A stretch of 64,000 nucleotides of DNA from Ceratotherium simum simum (GCF_000283155.1 NW_004454159.1:14526714-14590713); one strand, 5' to 3'; shown: positions 46,500 to 57,955, counted from the stretch's first letter. Notes: a model not told the origin generated them from the sequence alone. Made by a program: numbers and translations.

Positions 46500-47110
46500 T
46501 TTATACTTAATTCATTTTTCCTTGTGAAATATTATGTACAGAAAAGTAAATAATCATATACACTAATGTAACCATCACTTAGGTCAAGAAATAAATCATT
46601 TTCGGCAATCCAGAAGCTCCCTCCTCCATGTGCCCTATCCTGATCATAATCCTCTGCCTTCTTGTTTTTGTAACTTCCAACCTGACTTTTGTGAACATCA
46701 TTCCCTTGCTTTCTCTTTATAGTTTTATCTGTTTATGCATCCCATATACTTTAATTTTGCTTGTCTTTGAACTTCGTGTAATTATACTGCATAGTTTGTG
46801 TTTTACCTTTTTTCTCTCAACATGATGTTGAAGATTCATCCATGTTCTATGTAGCTGGTATTCCACTGAATGAATATACCATAATTTACCCATTCTATTA
46901 TTGGTGGACATTTGGGTTATTTCCAGTTTTGGCTACTATGAACACTGAACATTTATTTTCATCTTCTGGTGTACATGGGTATTCTTTAGGACACATATCA
47001 AGGAGTAGACTTGCTGAGATAAGGTATGCTAAGTTTCAGCTTTACTAGATACTTTTTTTTCAAAGTGATTTCCCAATTTACACTTAACCAGCAGTTTGTG
47101 AGAGTTCCTG
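46500..47110 (-). mobile_element. Old L1 3' UTR, antisense
   Basis: CACTAATGTAACCATCACTT, CTCAACATGATGTTGAAGAT, TGGACATTTGGGTTATTTCC and GACTTGCTGAGATAAGGTAT are antisense L1M phrases. Confidence 0.78.
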
Positions 47111-47261
47111 TTGCTCCACATCTTCATGAATACGTAAATGTTTCTGAATAGTTATTAATGAAAAAAAATTGGGGGCATTAAAAAAAAACCTATCAAATTC
47201 TTCAAACTAGAATTTCTCCTTTTGAGAAATCATTTCCCAGAGGTAAAGTAATAGAAATAAT

Positions 47262-47490
47262 AAAGAGTGCTTGCATTGTGTAGGCAACATTCTAAGTGTT
47301 TTACATGAATTATCTCATGTAATCTTACAAGAATCCCAAAGCAATAAGTCCTTTACTATTCCATTTTACAGGTAAGGAAACTGACGTTCAGAGAGATTAA
47401 ATAACTTCTCTAAGTCATTTAACTGGAAATGGCCTAATAAAGACACAGATTCAGGTGTCTGCCCCTAAAGTTCAAGCTCATGGTCATCAT
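47262..47490 (-). repeat. MIR SINE relic, antisense
   Basis: GTGTTTTACATGAATTATCT, CATTTTACAGGTAAGGAAAC and TGACGTTCAGAGAGATTAAA are the complement of MIR. Confidence 0.82.
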
Positions 47491-48975
47491 ACATTAATTC
47501 CTTTTCCCTCTTTCCAAATACTGATATGGCTCTGGAAACTGAGTCTTAAAGAATGAAGGGATGACCTTTGTGATCTTAGGCAGACCTTTGAGAGAATGTG
47601 TTTATACACACAAAAAATAACAAAAATGGGTCATGCAATTCTTTGTGATCTCTCAATTACTTTCTCTCCAGAATGCCTGTGCCCCAACTTCCCTGGTAAG
47701 GTTTTTGTCCTATACTCAAAAAAGAAATGTGCTAATATTATGTTGTAAACTTCAAGTTTGGGCAAGCCCAACGACCAACGGAAAACAAAACCATTAACAT
47801 CAGCCATCATAACCAAAGGGCAAATGTTGCAGCCTAATCTCTTCTTTCCCTTTTGTTACTCTGAAATATAATTTTAATTTACTTTGTCATTAAAAAATTG
47901 TGTATAACGTCATAATCATAAATCACTTTGAATTAGTAGATTATGCTAATTGCTTTGAAAAATCCTAAGATATACCTAGATGTGGTACACCGCCCTCAGG
48001 GAGCTTAAAATTCAGTGGAAAGGACATGCCTGTGGTGGCTCCAAAGTTAGGAATTGTGTATCTAGTGCGGCCCATCTGTTCATTAATGAGGTAGGCGTGA
48101 AAGGACTGTCTAGAACGATGAATTATGGAATTCTGTCAGTGATCTTGTGAAAGCAGCCTCTGCAGCTGTTTGGCTGCCCCGAAGAGTGAGTGGTCTGTGT
48201 TTTTAACGAAAGGACCTGTAAGTAAATGGAAATTGACTTCATTCGGTCTGTTGCGAAACAGACTAGTATGTAAAATGTAGTGCGAAAGCGGTCACTCGTG
48301 AGTCCAGGCAACCCTAAGCCCCGCTGCCTGAAGAAGGGGTTGGGCAGAGGGAGAGCTGCCCTGGTCATTGGTTATGGGAACGCAGTCCAGACCTGGCTTC
48401 ACGAACCAGCAGTAACGCTGAGATGACCGCAAGCACAGGCCGCGAAGCTTTGATTTCTCTGCCCAGATCTCTGGACGTCCGTCTTGGACAGGGCAGGTAC
48501 TTCCCGCCGGGCCTCTTCTACAAGAGACTGGTTTTATTAGAAGAAACGCAGGAAAGAGTGCATGAACTTCCTTGTTTGCCGAACGGCGGCTTCGGGTTCA
48601 GCACGTTCTCCGAGGGAGGGGCGTAGGAGTTGCAGAGCGGGAGCTCGGCCCCCGCTTGGCCACGCCTTGAGCTTCCGGATTTTGGCAAAAACAGAACTTT
48701 TTCCCCAGAACGCCTTCCTCCGGGTTCTGCCCTAACATCTAGTTTTGCTCAGTCTCTCACAGCGCGCTTCCGGCCCCTCCACCGGAAGCTGGAGCGGCCG
48801 AAACCACAACGCAGAGGCGGATCCCGTGACGGGGGGCGGGGGGTGTTAGGTGAGGTCTCGCGACGTGTCCTTAAATCTCACGAAGAAGGGTTGGCAGAAG
48901 CCTAACTGCTCCGCCCCAGTGCCTACGTCACCACGGAGTCACGCCCTTGGGCGTCTTTTGCGTGCTCGAGCGTGC

Positions 48976-48987
48976 CGCGCATGCGCA
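48976..48987. promoter_or_regulatory. Perfect NRF1 binding site
   Basis: CGCGCATGCGCA fits the YGCGCAYGCGCR consensus at all 12 positions. It lies about 225 bases before the RAPGEF6 start codon in the CpG island and is likely a core promoter element. Confidence 0.8.
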
Positions 48988-49151
48988 CTCACCTCCCCCC
49001 GCCCCCGCGCGGGTTTCTCTCTGGCCAGTCGCGCGTGGGCTGAGGCCCCGGGCGGGCGTTGCGAAGGGTTGTTTGATCGAGCGGGGACCCTGCGGCCGTT
49101 TGGAGTTGCCTTCCTCAGGAGTTGGGGGTGCAGACCCCCCACCTAGGGGCA

Positions 49152-49175
49152 ATGGGCCGTCGCGTGCGCTGCTAA
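49152..49175 (+). CDS. Short upstream ORF in the RAPGEF6 leader
   Basis: ATG GGC CGT CGC GTG CGC TGC TAA, 7 codons plus stop, ending 37 bases before the RAPGEF6 ATG. The context GGGCAATGG has G at -3 and G at +4, a strong start context. It matters only if the transcript starts upstream of 49152, which is likely but not shown. The peptide itself is probably not functional; the effect would be on initiation. Confidence 0.45.
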   Translation: MGRRVRC

Positions 49176-49212
49176 AAGCAGGCTGGGGAGCACGGGGGCC
49201 AGGGCCGCGGCC

Positions 49213-49281
49213 ATGAACTCACCCGTGGACCCCGGCACTAGGCAGGCGCTTAAGAAGAAGCCGCCCGAGCGGACCCCCGAG
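49213..49281 (+). CDS. RAPGEF6: RAPGEF6 coding exon 1, residues 1-23
   Basis: RAPGEF6 (PDZ-GEF2, RA-GEF-2) is a guanine nucleotide exchange factor for Rap GTPases, with cyclic-nucleotide-binding-like, REM, PDZ, Ras-association and CDC25 domains encoded by later exons. This 69-base exon runs from ATG (context GCGGCCATGA) through MNSPVDPG...PPERTPE to a consensus donor GAG|GTAAGG. The N-terminus is the one I know for RAPGEF6, and the location just 3' of FNIP1 matches human gene order. The exon ends on a codon boundary. No domain is encoded in the window; the following exon (expected to begin DLNTIYSYL) is not present. Confidence 0.92.
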
Positions 49282-50924
49282 GTAAGGCCGGCCGACCCTG
49301 GCGCGCGTCTTGGTGTCCAACGGACTGCATCCCCCTGTCAATCCGAAACCTGCGGCGACTGTCCCCTTGCCAGGGACTCGCACCTGCTGCCAGGGTGCCT
49401 GTTATCTACGCCCGCCGGTCCTGACCCCGGCCCTTTTCGCGGGCGGGGTGATGATCGCCTTTCCTGCTCGCGATGCTGCCTTCCCCGCACACCTGTCCTT
49501 GCCAGTGACTTCTTAGTGTGTTTGATAAGAAAGCACTACTGCTAAATCATATTTTCTCAGGGTAAAATGTGAGTCTCAGAGTAAGATTGCCCAAAGGTAG
49601 GTAGACTATGAAAAACAAAGTAGAAATTGTAAGTGAACTATAATAGCCATGTTATTAAGAAATAACTTCTCTGTAAAGGTCCCTGAAATACTGTACTGTG
49701 GCCTAAAAAAAGATAAAAGTGTTCAAAGTAAGTTTAAAACTTTACATCCAGTCATATGATGAATTCTGGTAGAGGATGATGCATATTTAAAGATCCCGTC
49801 TGGAGGTACTTTTTCAGACTGTCAATGGGAAATTTTATGGTATTTTGTGCTTTTATGGTATTTGTGCTTGCTATATTGAGTTAGCAGTAATGGCATCAGC
49901 TTAAATGGTTTCATTTGACCTGGAGGCTAGTTTTCAGGTACATAACTAAAACCTCTTAACCTTGCATATCCCTATAGTGTGCTCAGATTTAGGGGAAGAC
50001 TTTCCCTGATTTGGGGAAGTTTCCATAATAAATGGTATGTTTCCTAAACCAAAAAGCAAAAACTAGCTTTTCACAGTGAATGAATTGTTGGATTGTCTTG
50101 TGTATAGTTGCAATGAATGAAATGAAATGCTTTGGTTAATTTTTCCTGTCACTTTTGAGTTTTTTCCAGATTTAGTGTTATACATAGTAGATCTCAGTAA
50201 CTTTGGGCTGACCTTTTGTGACATGACATTATTTAAGCAGTAATTGTTGCTGTGTTGGGTCAGACTGTGTAATTGGAAATCCTGATCTTTGCGTAGAAAC
50301 AAGGTAAATTCTGCCACTTTCCAGAGTCCTCTTTTTGAGACCTGCATGTATAATCCCATGTGTCTTAATTTCCCAGTGATGATTCTTGAAGTCATTATGA
50401 GTTAATTGAAAGCGTTCACCTTAAACAGGTGAATCTGCCATAGTTTTTATATCATTAGAAAGTATCATACAAGGTTTACAATGTATAATGTAGGTTTTAT
50501 TTTTAAATATTACTTATGATAAATTCACATTTTAATTGGAAAATCCGGCTTCTCTTTAATAACAGAGTTACCTAGTTTGAAATTGGGTATTTTTGAGTCT
50601 TAGGAAATTTTCTAAACTGTTCCCAAAGGTATGTTGGCCTGTGTGTGCTGTTAAGTACTTTATCTTGTTTTGCTGGAACAGCAGCGTTGTTGAAGGGAAT
50701 ACTAAACAACTGCCCGCGGTAGACCGACTAGAGCCCTGACATTTAGCAGCATAGTGTGTTAACTGCTTGATTCATTGGCAATGCTTTTGAATGAGTGTCG
50801 AATTTGTTTGGGGTACAAAAGTATGACTAAAGAAGTGGTAACCTGAATCCTAGTGATGATTTGTAATAAATAATTTGATGAAATTCTCACATTGGTGGAC
50901 TCTTAAGGGTTTGTTATAAGTATA

Positions 50925-51400
50925 TTCATTCAACAATTATTACTTGTAAGCTTGACAGTTCAAGTCACTATTTGGTGCACTAGGATGTGTCAGTGAACAA
51001 AAGAGGCTTGCCCTAGTGGTGCTTATATTGTAAGAGAAGGGGTAGGGGGGAAGGCAGATAGATATAATAAGCAAGTAACATAATATATTTCCTGATAATT
51101 GCTAATGAAAAAGGCAAGGCGCCAGCCTGGTGGCATAGTGGTTAAGTTCACACACTCTGCCTCGGCGGCCTGGGATTTGCAGGTTTGGATTCTGGGCATG
51201 GACCTACACACTACTCATCAAGCCGTGCTGTGGTGGCGTCCCGCATACAAAATAGAGGGAGACTGGCAACAGATGTTAGCTCTGGGCCAATCTTCCTCAC
51301 CAAAAAAAAAAAAAAAAAATGATGGATAAAGGGATTGGAAGCAGGGGCAAGGGCTCAGTTAGCATTTAAATAAGATGGTCAGTGTTGTGCTGGTTGAGAA
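50925..51400 (-). repeat. L2-class relic, antisense, split by an ERE
   Basis: TATTCATTCAACAATTATTA, GGATGTGTCAGTGAACAAAA and GCTTATATTGTAAGAGAAGG before the SINE, and sequence like GGTCAGTGTTGTGCTGG after it, resemble the antisense of a common L2-type repeat. Class assignment from memory. Confidence 0.6.
51119..51319 (+). mobile_element. ERE SINE, older copy
   Basis: GCGCCAGCCTGGTGGCATAG head (mutated from GGGGCCGGCC), GTTAAGTTCACACACTCTGC, CAACAGATGTTAGCTCTGGG, CTTCCTCAC and poly(A). Target duplication not clear. Confidence 0.9.
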
Positions 51401-52335
51401 AATGACTTTTTTAAAAAAAGGTTTTGAGGTCACATTGATTTATAGGCTATGAATTTCAGGTGTATATCATATTTCACCTTCTGTATAGACTACATCACGT
51501 TCACCACCAATAGTCTAGTTGCCGTCTATCACTGTACACATGTGCCCATTTGCCCTTTTACTCCTTTCACCCTCCCCTCACCCCTCTTCCCCTCTGGTAA
51601 CTGCCAATCTGTTCTCTGTATCTGTGTGTGTGTGTTTATTTTCCACATGAGTGAAGTCATACGGTAATTCTCTTTTCTCCTTCTGATTTACTCTGCTTAA
51701 CATGATGTCCTCAACGTCCATCCATGTTGTTTCAAATGGCAAGATTTCATCTTTTTAATGACTGAGTAGTATTCCATTATATATATACACACCATATCAT
51801 TTTTATCCATTTATCCATCAGTGGGTGCTTAGGTTGTTTGCAAGTCTTGGCTATTGGGATTACTGCTGCAGTGAATATAGGGATGCACACATATCTTTTC
51901 AAATTAGTGTTTTCATGTTCTTTGGATAAATACCCAGAAGTGGACTAGCTGGATCATATGGTAGTTCTATTTTTAATTTTGGGGGGAATCTCCATACCAT
52001 TTTCCATAGTGGCTGCACCAATTTACATTCCCACCAGCAGTGCACAAGGGTTCTCTTTTCTCCACATCCTCTCCAATACTTGTTTCTTTGTTTTATTAAT
52101 AATAACCATTCTCATGGGTGTGAGATATCTCATTGTGGTTTTGATTTGCATTTTCTTAATAATTAGTGACAATGAACATATTTTCATGTGCCTGTTGGCC
52201 ATCTGTATATCTTTGGAAAACTGTTCATATCCTCTGCCCATTTTTTAATCGAGTGTTTTTGTTGTTGAGTTGTATAAGTTCTTTATATATTTTGGGTATT
52301 AGCGCCTTATTGGATATATGATCGTATGTCTGGTC
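51400..52335 (-). mobile_element. L1 3' end, antisense
   Basis: GAGGTCACATTGATTTATAG, CACGTTCACCACCAATAGTC, TCCATCCATGTTGTTTCAAA, TAAATACCCAGAAGTGGACT, CAATTTACATTCCCACCAGC and TTGTTGAGTTGTATAAGTTC: 3' UTR into ORF2, reading rightwards in antisense. Confidence 0.9.
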
Positions 52336-52339
52336 CATT

Positions 52340-53490
52340 CAAGGAATAGCAAGCAGGAAACTCTGAGTGACTGGAGAACAGTGAACAAGGGCAAGAGTAG
52401 TAAGATATGAATTCAGAGAGGCCATAATGGTGGTGTAGGATGGAGCATATCATATAGGACTTTCTAAATCATTGTAAATTCTTTGACTTTTTTTTTGAGT
52501 GAAAGGGGGCCACCAAAAGGTTTTGAAGCAGAGGAGTGGTATTATTCTTTTTTTTTTTTTTAAGATTTTATTTATTTATTTTTTTCCCCCCAAAGCCCCA
52601 GTAGATAGCTGTATGTCATAGCTGCACATCCTTCCAGTTGCTGTATGTGGGACTCGGCCCCAGGATGGACGGAGAAGTGGTGCCTCGGTGCGCGCCCGGG
52701 ATCCGAACCCAGGCCACCAGCATCGGAGCGCGTGCACTTAACCACCAAGCCACGGGGCCGGCCCGGAGTGGTATTATTCTACTTGACTTTTTAAAGAAGC
52801 CTCTGGCTGCTTGCTGGGTTTAACGTAGACTGGGAGCAAGGGTAGAAAGAAGCAGGAATGTCAGAGGTTATCACATTAAAGCTGAGAAGAGATGATTGTA
52901 ACTCTAAAGTGATAGTAATGCAGGTGGTGAGAAGTAGTCAATTATGGAAGTATTTTGAAGGTTTAGCTAACAGGATTTGCTAATGGATTAAATATGTGCT
53001 TTTAGGGAAAGAGAAGAATCAAGCATGATTTCAAGATTTTTGGCCCAAATAACTGAAGTTACCATCGAAGAGAGTTTGAGCTGCCATCAGAGATGGGGAA
53101 AGCTGCAGGAGGAGTAGTTTTTGGGAGGGGGGAGGGAAGATCAGAAATTCATTTTGAACATGTCAGGTTTGAAATGTCTATTAGAAATGTTGAATAAGGA
53201 GTTGCATATACAGATTTATATTTCTAGAGAGATGGCTGGGCTGGAGATAGAAATTTTATAGTCATTAGCTTATAGATATTATTTAAAATCATGAGACTAG
53301 ATGAAATTACCAAAGTGGGGAGTGTACATAGAAAATAGAAGAGGACCCAAAGACAGTGCCTTGGGGCACTTGATCACTGCAAGGTCAGGAGAGAAGAGAA
53401 GAAACCAGCAAAGGAGAATGAGTACGAGCAAACAGTGCAGTAGAAGAAAAACAGAGAGAGTGGTGGTGTCCTGGAATCTAAGCAAATAAA
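52340..53490 (-). repeat. Ancient interspersed repeat, L2-class (tentative), split by an ERE
   Basis: TTTTGAAGCAGAGGAGTGGT, CCTCTGGCTGCTTGCTGGGT, GGTTTAGCTAACAGGATTTG, GAACATGTCAGGTTTGAAAT, GATGGCTGGGCTGGAGATAG and GTGCCTTGGGGCACTTGATC occur in the order of a well-known old mammalian repeat I take to be L2-related. It is non-coding here. Confidence 0.55.
52549..52764 (-). mobile_element. ERE SINE, short form, recent-looking
   Basis: Poly(T), AAGATTTTATTTATTTATTT, CAAAGCCCCAGTAGATAGCT, ending CCACGGGGCCGGCCC. Perfect 16-base target duplication GGAGTGGTATTATTCT at 52533-52548 and 52765-52780. Confidence 0.96.
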
Positions 53491-54299
53491 GTATATAATG
53501 GAAGGGGCTAAAATTCATTCATTCGGTTTATTTTTCCTTGAATATCTACTGGGTGCAAAGCATTATGAAAAAATATACAAATAGTTAAGAATCGGTGTCT
53601 TATAATCTTGTAATCAGATGTTTGCATCATAATTAATGAGTAAAGAACTATTCTGTTTGTTTCTGGGACAAAATTAATGGTTCCTTTATTTTTAACTGTC
53701 TGTTATCCTTTTGTGAAACTGTCAACTCAAGCGTAATCCTAGTGAGCCAGACACTGAGCATGGAAACGTATAGTATGCTCTTTAGAACTGTGTTATAACA
53801 CGGTTTTTACTTTTCTGACAATTTCTCCCACTTTGTAGATCCAGCTTTCACAGCACATTGTCTTTCCTGAGCTAGTTCTCTGGTTTCCTTTTCCACTTTG
53901 CAAATATTTTTTTATGGAAAATTTTAGACTTAAATACTCTGGGAAGCTAAGTGCTCTAAGACAACAAAAGCTGTTAAGGTACTCATTTTGAGTCCTTTTA
54001 CCACAATTGAAGATGCCACAGTCAAAATTGAGACCTTGAATTTTTGGCTGTTTCTCAACTCAGTCCATATTCAACACATTCTTTCTCTATAACTTTTCTT
54101 TTGTACCTCAGAGTGAGCTCCTTCTCTCTCTCTCTCGTGGTTTATTTCCCTCTCTAAGTGCTTAATACCATGCTTTGCACATATTAAATGGTCAATAAAT
54201 ATGTTAAACAAAACAAAATTTTGAATTAATTTTGTAAAGTCTTCATATTACAAAGATAATATTTTCTATTCATTAGAACTGCTGATATTGTACATCCTG

Positions 54300-54790
54300 G
54301 GTAGTTTCATTCAGCAACTTGGCTTCAGTTAATTTTTATAGGCTAACACCTAGGATTATATGTCCATCTTACCCCCTTTCATGTGCCTTGGATCTATGTA
54401 GCTAACCCCTAAATTGTCCTCCAGGTTCTTCAGTCACTAGTCCTAAATTGAAGCCATCGTCATTCCTCCTTCTTAATGTTCTTTTGGTGACTGACTGCCC
54501 CAGTTACTCAATCCAGAAATTTGTGTTTTTACTGTTGATTCCCCCTGCTATCTTCTTCTTTATTTCCAACTGGCCACTAAACCTTGCTGATTTTATGTCC
54601 TGAATTTCTGTACCTCTTTCTCCCCTGCTCAATTACCCTAGTTTAGGCTCTGTTATCATTTTACCCCTGAATTTTTTGCTTGAGTGGGATTACTGCTAGG
54701 GTGATCTTTTAAATACTCTGATATGATCATGTTCTACTCTTGCCCATTATTTAATTATTTCCCACTGCCCAGATAGGTTAGCAATATAAG
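54300..54790 (+). repeat. Old interspersed repeat, L2-like (weak)
   Basis: TGATCTTTTAAATACTCTGA, TATGATCATGTTCTACTCTT and ATTATTTCCCACTGCCCAGA resemble the GATCATGTCACTCCCCTGC and CCACTGCC phrases common in sense L2. Low similarity. Confidence 0.4.
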
Positions 54791-54999
54791 TTATCATCCA
54801 AATTATTTTTGAGAATTAAAAGAGGTGCTATTAATATTTATTCCAGAATAACAGGTTAAAGAGAGACTGTCTCAGGTAAACTGAGGTGTATGATTAGCTC
54901 ACCCAGATGATAACATTAATTTATCCATTCATTTAGCAAATGATATGTCACACATAATACTAAAAGCCAAGGTTGTAGAGAGAAATTGGACATGGTCCC

Positions 55000-55960
55000 T
55001 ATTCTTCAGTGACTTAGGAGACAGACATGAAAACCTTAGTGAAATGTTAAGGTTATTGGTGACAAAGGTATGGATAGGGCACTTTGGGACTGCAAGTGGG
55101 GAAAGGAAAGGTTTCTTGGAGGAGCATTAAATTGGATCTTAAACATCATGAATAGCTGTCTGGATGATATCCAGAAGAGGTCATTCCAGGCAGAGCAACA
55201 GGAACAAAGGCACTAATGGTGGCAAGCCAGGTACATTTGTAGAACAAGAAGCCAATCTGTAAGTCTAGAGCCTGCATTCCCAGTGGGAATGGTATCATCC
55301 CAAAGGGACAAAAATGGGTTTTTAGGTGGGGAGTGAAAAAAATCTTAAAGGGGTCGGCCTGGTGGCGTAGTGGTTAAGTTTGTGCCCTCTGCTTTGGTGG
55401 CCCGGGGTTCACAGGTTCGGATCCTGGGCATGGACCTATGTGCCGCTTATCAAGCCATGCTGTGGCAGGTGTCCCACATATAAAGTAGAGGAAGATGGGC
55501 GCAGATGTTAGCCCAGGGCCAGTCTTCCTCAGCAAAAAGAGGAGGATTGGCAACAGATGTTAGATAAGGGCTAATCTTTCTCACACACACACACACAAAA
55601 CTTAAATATTACTGTGGTTTGTGGTCCTCCAAAACTCACCCCTACCTGACAAAATCTTATTATTTAGTACTTACTTCGGGGTGGGATGGCAATTAGCAAA
55701 AAATGTCTAAAAATGCTCTTTGAGAGGGGTGTGATAATGAAAAAAGGTTGCAGAATACTTTGCTAGTGTATGGAGTGTTGCAGGGGGTGGTACATGGTGT
55801 TGGATGCTAAATGTTGAAGGTGAATATACTAGCAGGATTGGATCATTTCTGGGATTTGGACTTGGTCTTATAAATAAAGGAGAACCATTGGAGGGTTCAA
55901 AGCCTGGAAATAAGATTAGTTTTACAGAGATTACTCTAGGCATTGTTGAAGATGTATGCG
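55000..55960 (-). repeat. Ancient interspersed repeat, L2-class (tentative), split by an ERE
   Basis: GAAAGGTTTCTTGGAGGAGC, GAGGTCATTCCAGGCAGAGC, CAACAGGAACAAAGGCACTA and later GGAGAACCATTGGAGGGTTC, GAGATTACTCTAGGCATTGT are the same old repeat as at 52340-53490. Confidence 0.55.
55351..55597 (+). mobile_element. ERE SINE with a CA microsatellite tail
   Basis: GGGTCGGCCTGGTGGCGTAG head, GGAAGATGGGCGCAGATG, CAACAGATGTTAGATAAGGG, CTTTCTCACACACACACACA then AAAA. Approximate target duplication AATCTTAAA and AAACTTAAA. As at 19376, the tail is a CA run. Confidence 0.93.
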
Positions 55961-56229
55961 GGGGGCTGGACCACACTAGAGGCAGGGAGGCTTATAGGTA
56001 GGATGAACACATAACGTTTTGTCCAAACCGGGATACTTTTCTGTGTGAAAGGTAAGACTATTAATGATTATATCAAGATAACAGGGAAACCAAGAGATAT
56101 GGTCTGGTTATAGGAAACAAATGCAGTAGTTTAGGTGTGAGATAAGGCAGCATATGGGATAGTGAAATAGTGAGGAGGTAGAATGGGCCAACACTGTCAC
56201 TGACTGGAGTGGAAGTGTCTGCCTCCCAC

Positions 56230-56500
56230 CAGACTTTTTTTTTAAACTTTGAAATTGACTGTAACACACATGCAGTAAAGTCCACATACCCTAAGTATAT
56301 AGCCAGGCTTAATTTACAAATATATTTAGCTACCACCCAAATCATGATATAGAATATTACCACCACTCCAGAAACTCACCTTTTGCCCCTCCTAGTCAAT
56401 ACCCTTTCCCAAAGGAAACTGCTATTCTGATATTTTTCACCATAAATTTGTTCTGCCTGCTTTTCAGCTTCATTTGAGTGGAATCACACAGTGGCAACCA
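56230..56500 (-). mobile_element. Old L1 3' UTR, antisense
   Basis: AAGTCCACATACCCTAAGTA, CAGGCTTAATTTACAAATAT, CTACCACCCAAATCATGATA and AACTGCTATTCTGATATTTT are antisense L1M phrases. Confidence 0.72.
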
Positions 56501-56890
56501 AGAGGACTATGAAGCTACCTTAGTTCTTTGCATTTTACCTCAGGACTGGACTTTGAACCTCCTCTATTGGGGCTGTCTTGCTCTTCATCTGCTTATCCTT
56601 TATATCTTGACTCACCCTTTGTCTACTCTTTGGGATTGTGTACCTCACTCTGTCCAAGCCTGCTCTTGGGATAACTGCCTCTTAGTTCCAGATGCTGCGG
56701 TTCAGGCCAAGATACACCCTCTCCTTGTGTTCCTCTCAAGCCTCTGCAATAGTGCCAGGTCAAGTCTGGCAAAACCTCCTGTCTTTTGCTTGTTGGGAAC
56801 AAGCTTGGACTGGGTGCTGGAACAAAGCAGAAGTTTAGATAATTTCTGGATTCCTGATTTGGGTAACTGTAAGTATAAGAGTGCATTATT

Positions 56891-57120
56891 TTTTTTTTTG
56901 CTGAGGAAGATTTGCCCTGAGGTCACATCTGTCACCAGTCTTCTTCTTTCTGCTTGAGGAAGATTCGCTCTGAGCTAACATCTGTGCCAATCTTCCTATA
57001 TTTTGTATGTGGGTCGCTGCCACTGCCGATGAGTAGTGTAGGTCCATGTCCGGGAACCGAACCTGGGCTGCCGAAGTGGGTCGTGCCAAACTTAACCACT
57101 AGGCTATGGGGCCGGCCCAG
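56891..57120 (-). mobile_element. ERE SINE, older copy
   Basis: GCTGAGGAAGATTTGCCCTG, GAGGAAGATTCGCTCTGAGC, ending TATGGGGCCGGCCC. Target duplication around GTGCATTATT and TTGCATTATT. Confidence 0.92.
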
Positions 57121-57779
57121 GGTTGCATTATTAAGAAGCAGGACTGGGGTGGGAAGAAAATTCAGTTTTGGAAGGGGTTTGAGACTCACTACAGGGGACA
57201 CAGATAAAGATGTTCAGTAAGCATTTGGAGCTTCAGATCACACGAGGTTATGGGTCTGAGTTGGTCTGAGAGTCTACAGCATGTGGGTCATAGGTGAAGT
57301 CATGGGATTGGTAGGAATGCCCAGGGTGAAAAAGTGGTGTGAGAAAGGAAGGACAGACCCTTTGGGTGCTCTAATTTTAAAGGGATGGAAAGGAAAAGAA
57401 AATTGCAAAAGAGAATGAAAAAAAGTGGTTAGAGGGGTAGAAGGAGAACAAAAGAGTGCTGTTACAGGAGGGCATTTCAGAAAGAAATCACTAATAACTA
57501 ACGTCAGAGAGTTCAAGAAAAGTTAGGACTGATCAGTTCTTTGGATTGCTTCTGTCAGAATGATTTCAGTGGACTGATTAAGAAAGAGCATAATTGCAGT
57601 GGATTGGAGAGAGAATAAGACCCAAGAAAGTGAAGGCAGCAAGTATACTGTTTGTGAGTTTGGCTCTGATAGAAAGGCGAAAGGTAAAGTCCTCCCTGAT
57701 CTTCTGCCTGGTACTCTCGCCTTATCATTCCTCATGCCCAAAAATATGCATTTTAACTACTTATAAATATCCTAACACA

Positions 57780-57955
57780 GTACTTCTCAACCTAGGCTCT
57801 ATATAGTTCTCAACCTAGGGAATTTTTTTTAATACCCAGGCCCACCCTTCATTTCTTGAATTAGAACCTTCTGGAATGGAGTGGTAAGCATTGGTACTTA
57901 TAGAAAGCTCCTTAAGTAATTCTCATATGTAGACAGAGATGAGAAGCATTGTCCA
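57780..57955. mobile_element. MER5A-like hAT MITE relic
   Basis: CAGTACTTCTCAACCTAGGC at the left and GATGAGAAGCATTGTC at the right, imperfect inverted ends, with GTAATTCTCATATGTAGACA near the right end. Confidence 0.65.

Larger units (their letters stand above)
43341..48400. other. FNIP1-RAPGEF6 intergenic region
   Basis: No coding exon recognised. Contains MIR, MER5-like, L2-like and L1 relics and one ERE SINE, listed below. 43610-44210, 44440-45310 and 47500-48400 look like unique sequence; GC content and CpG frequency rise from about 48050 towards the RAPGEF6 promoter. Confidence 0.8.
48420..49500 (+). promoter_or_regulatory. RAPGEF6: CpG island and promoter of RAPGEF6
   Basis: The only CpG-dense, GC-rich interval of the window, ending just after the first RAPGEF6 exon. 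No TATA box near the expected start. Visible motifs: ETS-type CTTCCGG at 48672 and 48767 and ACCGGAAGC at 48781, CRE-like TACGTCA at 48924, NRF1 CGCGCATGCGCA at 48976-48987, GC box CCCCGCCCCC at 48997. The start site is probably between about 48950 and 49120; this is inferred, as no transcript data are available. Confidence 0.85.

Noticed and set aside
48423..49146. Several overlapping ORFs of 60-110 codons around the CpG island
   Set aside because: GC-rich sequence has few stops on either strand; these lack recognisable domains and overlap each other in different frames.
56478..56957. 159-codon ORF in RAPGEF6 intron 1
   Set aside because: No recognised protein; its C-terminal part runs into the antisense ERE SINE (LLRKICPEVTSVTS is SINE translation seen in several copies).
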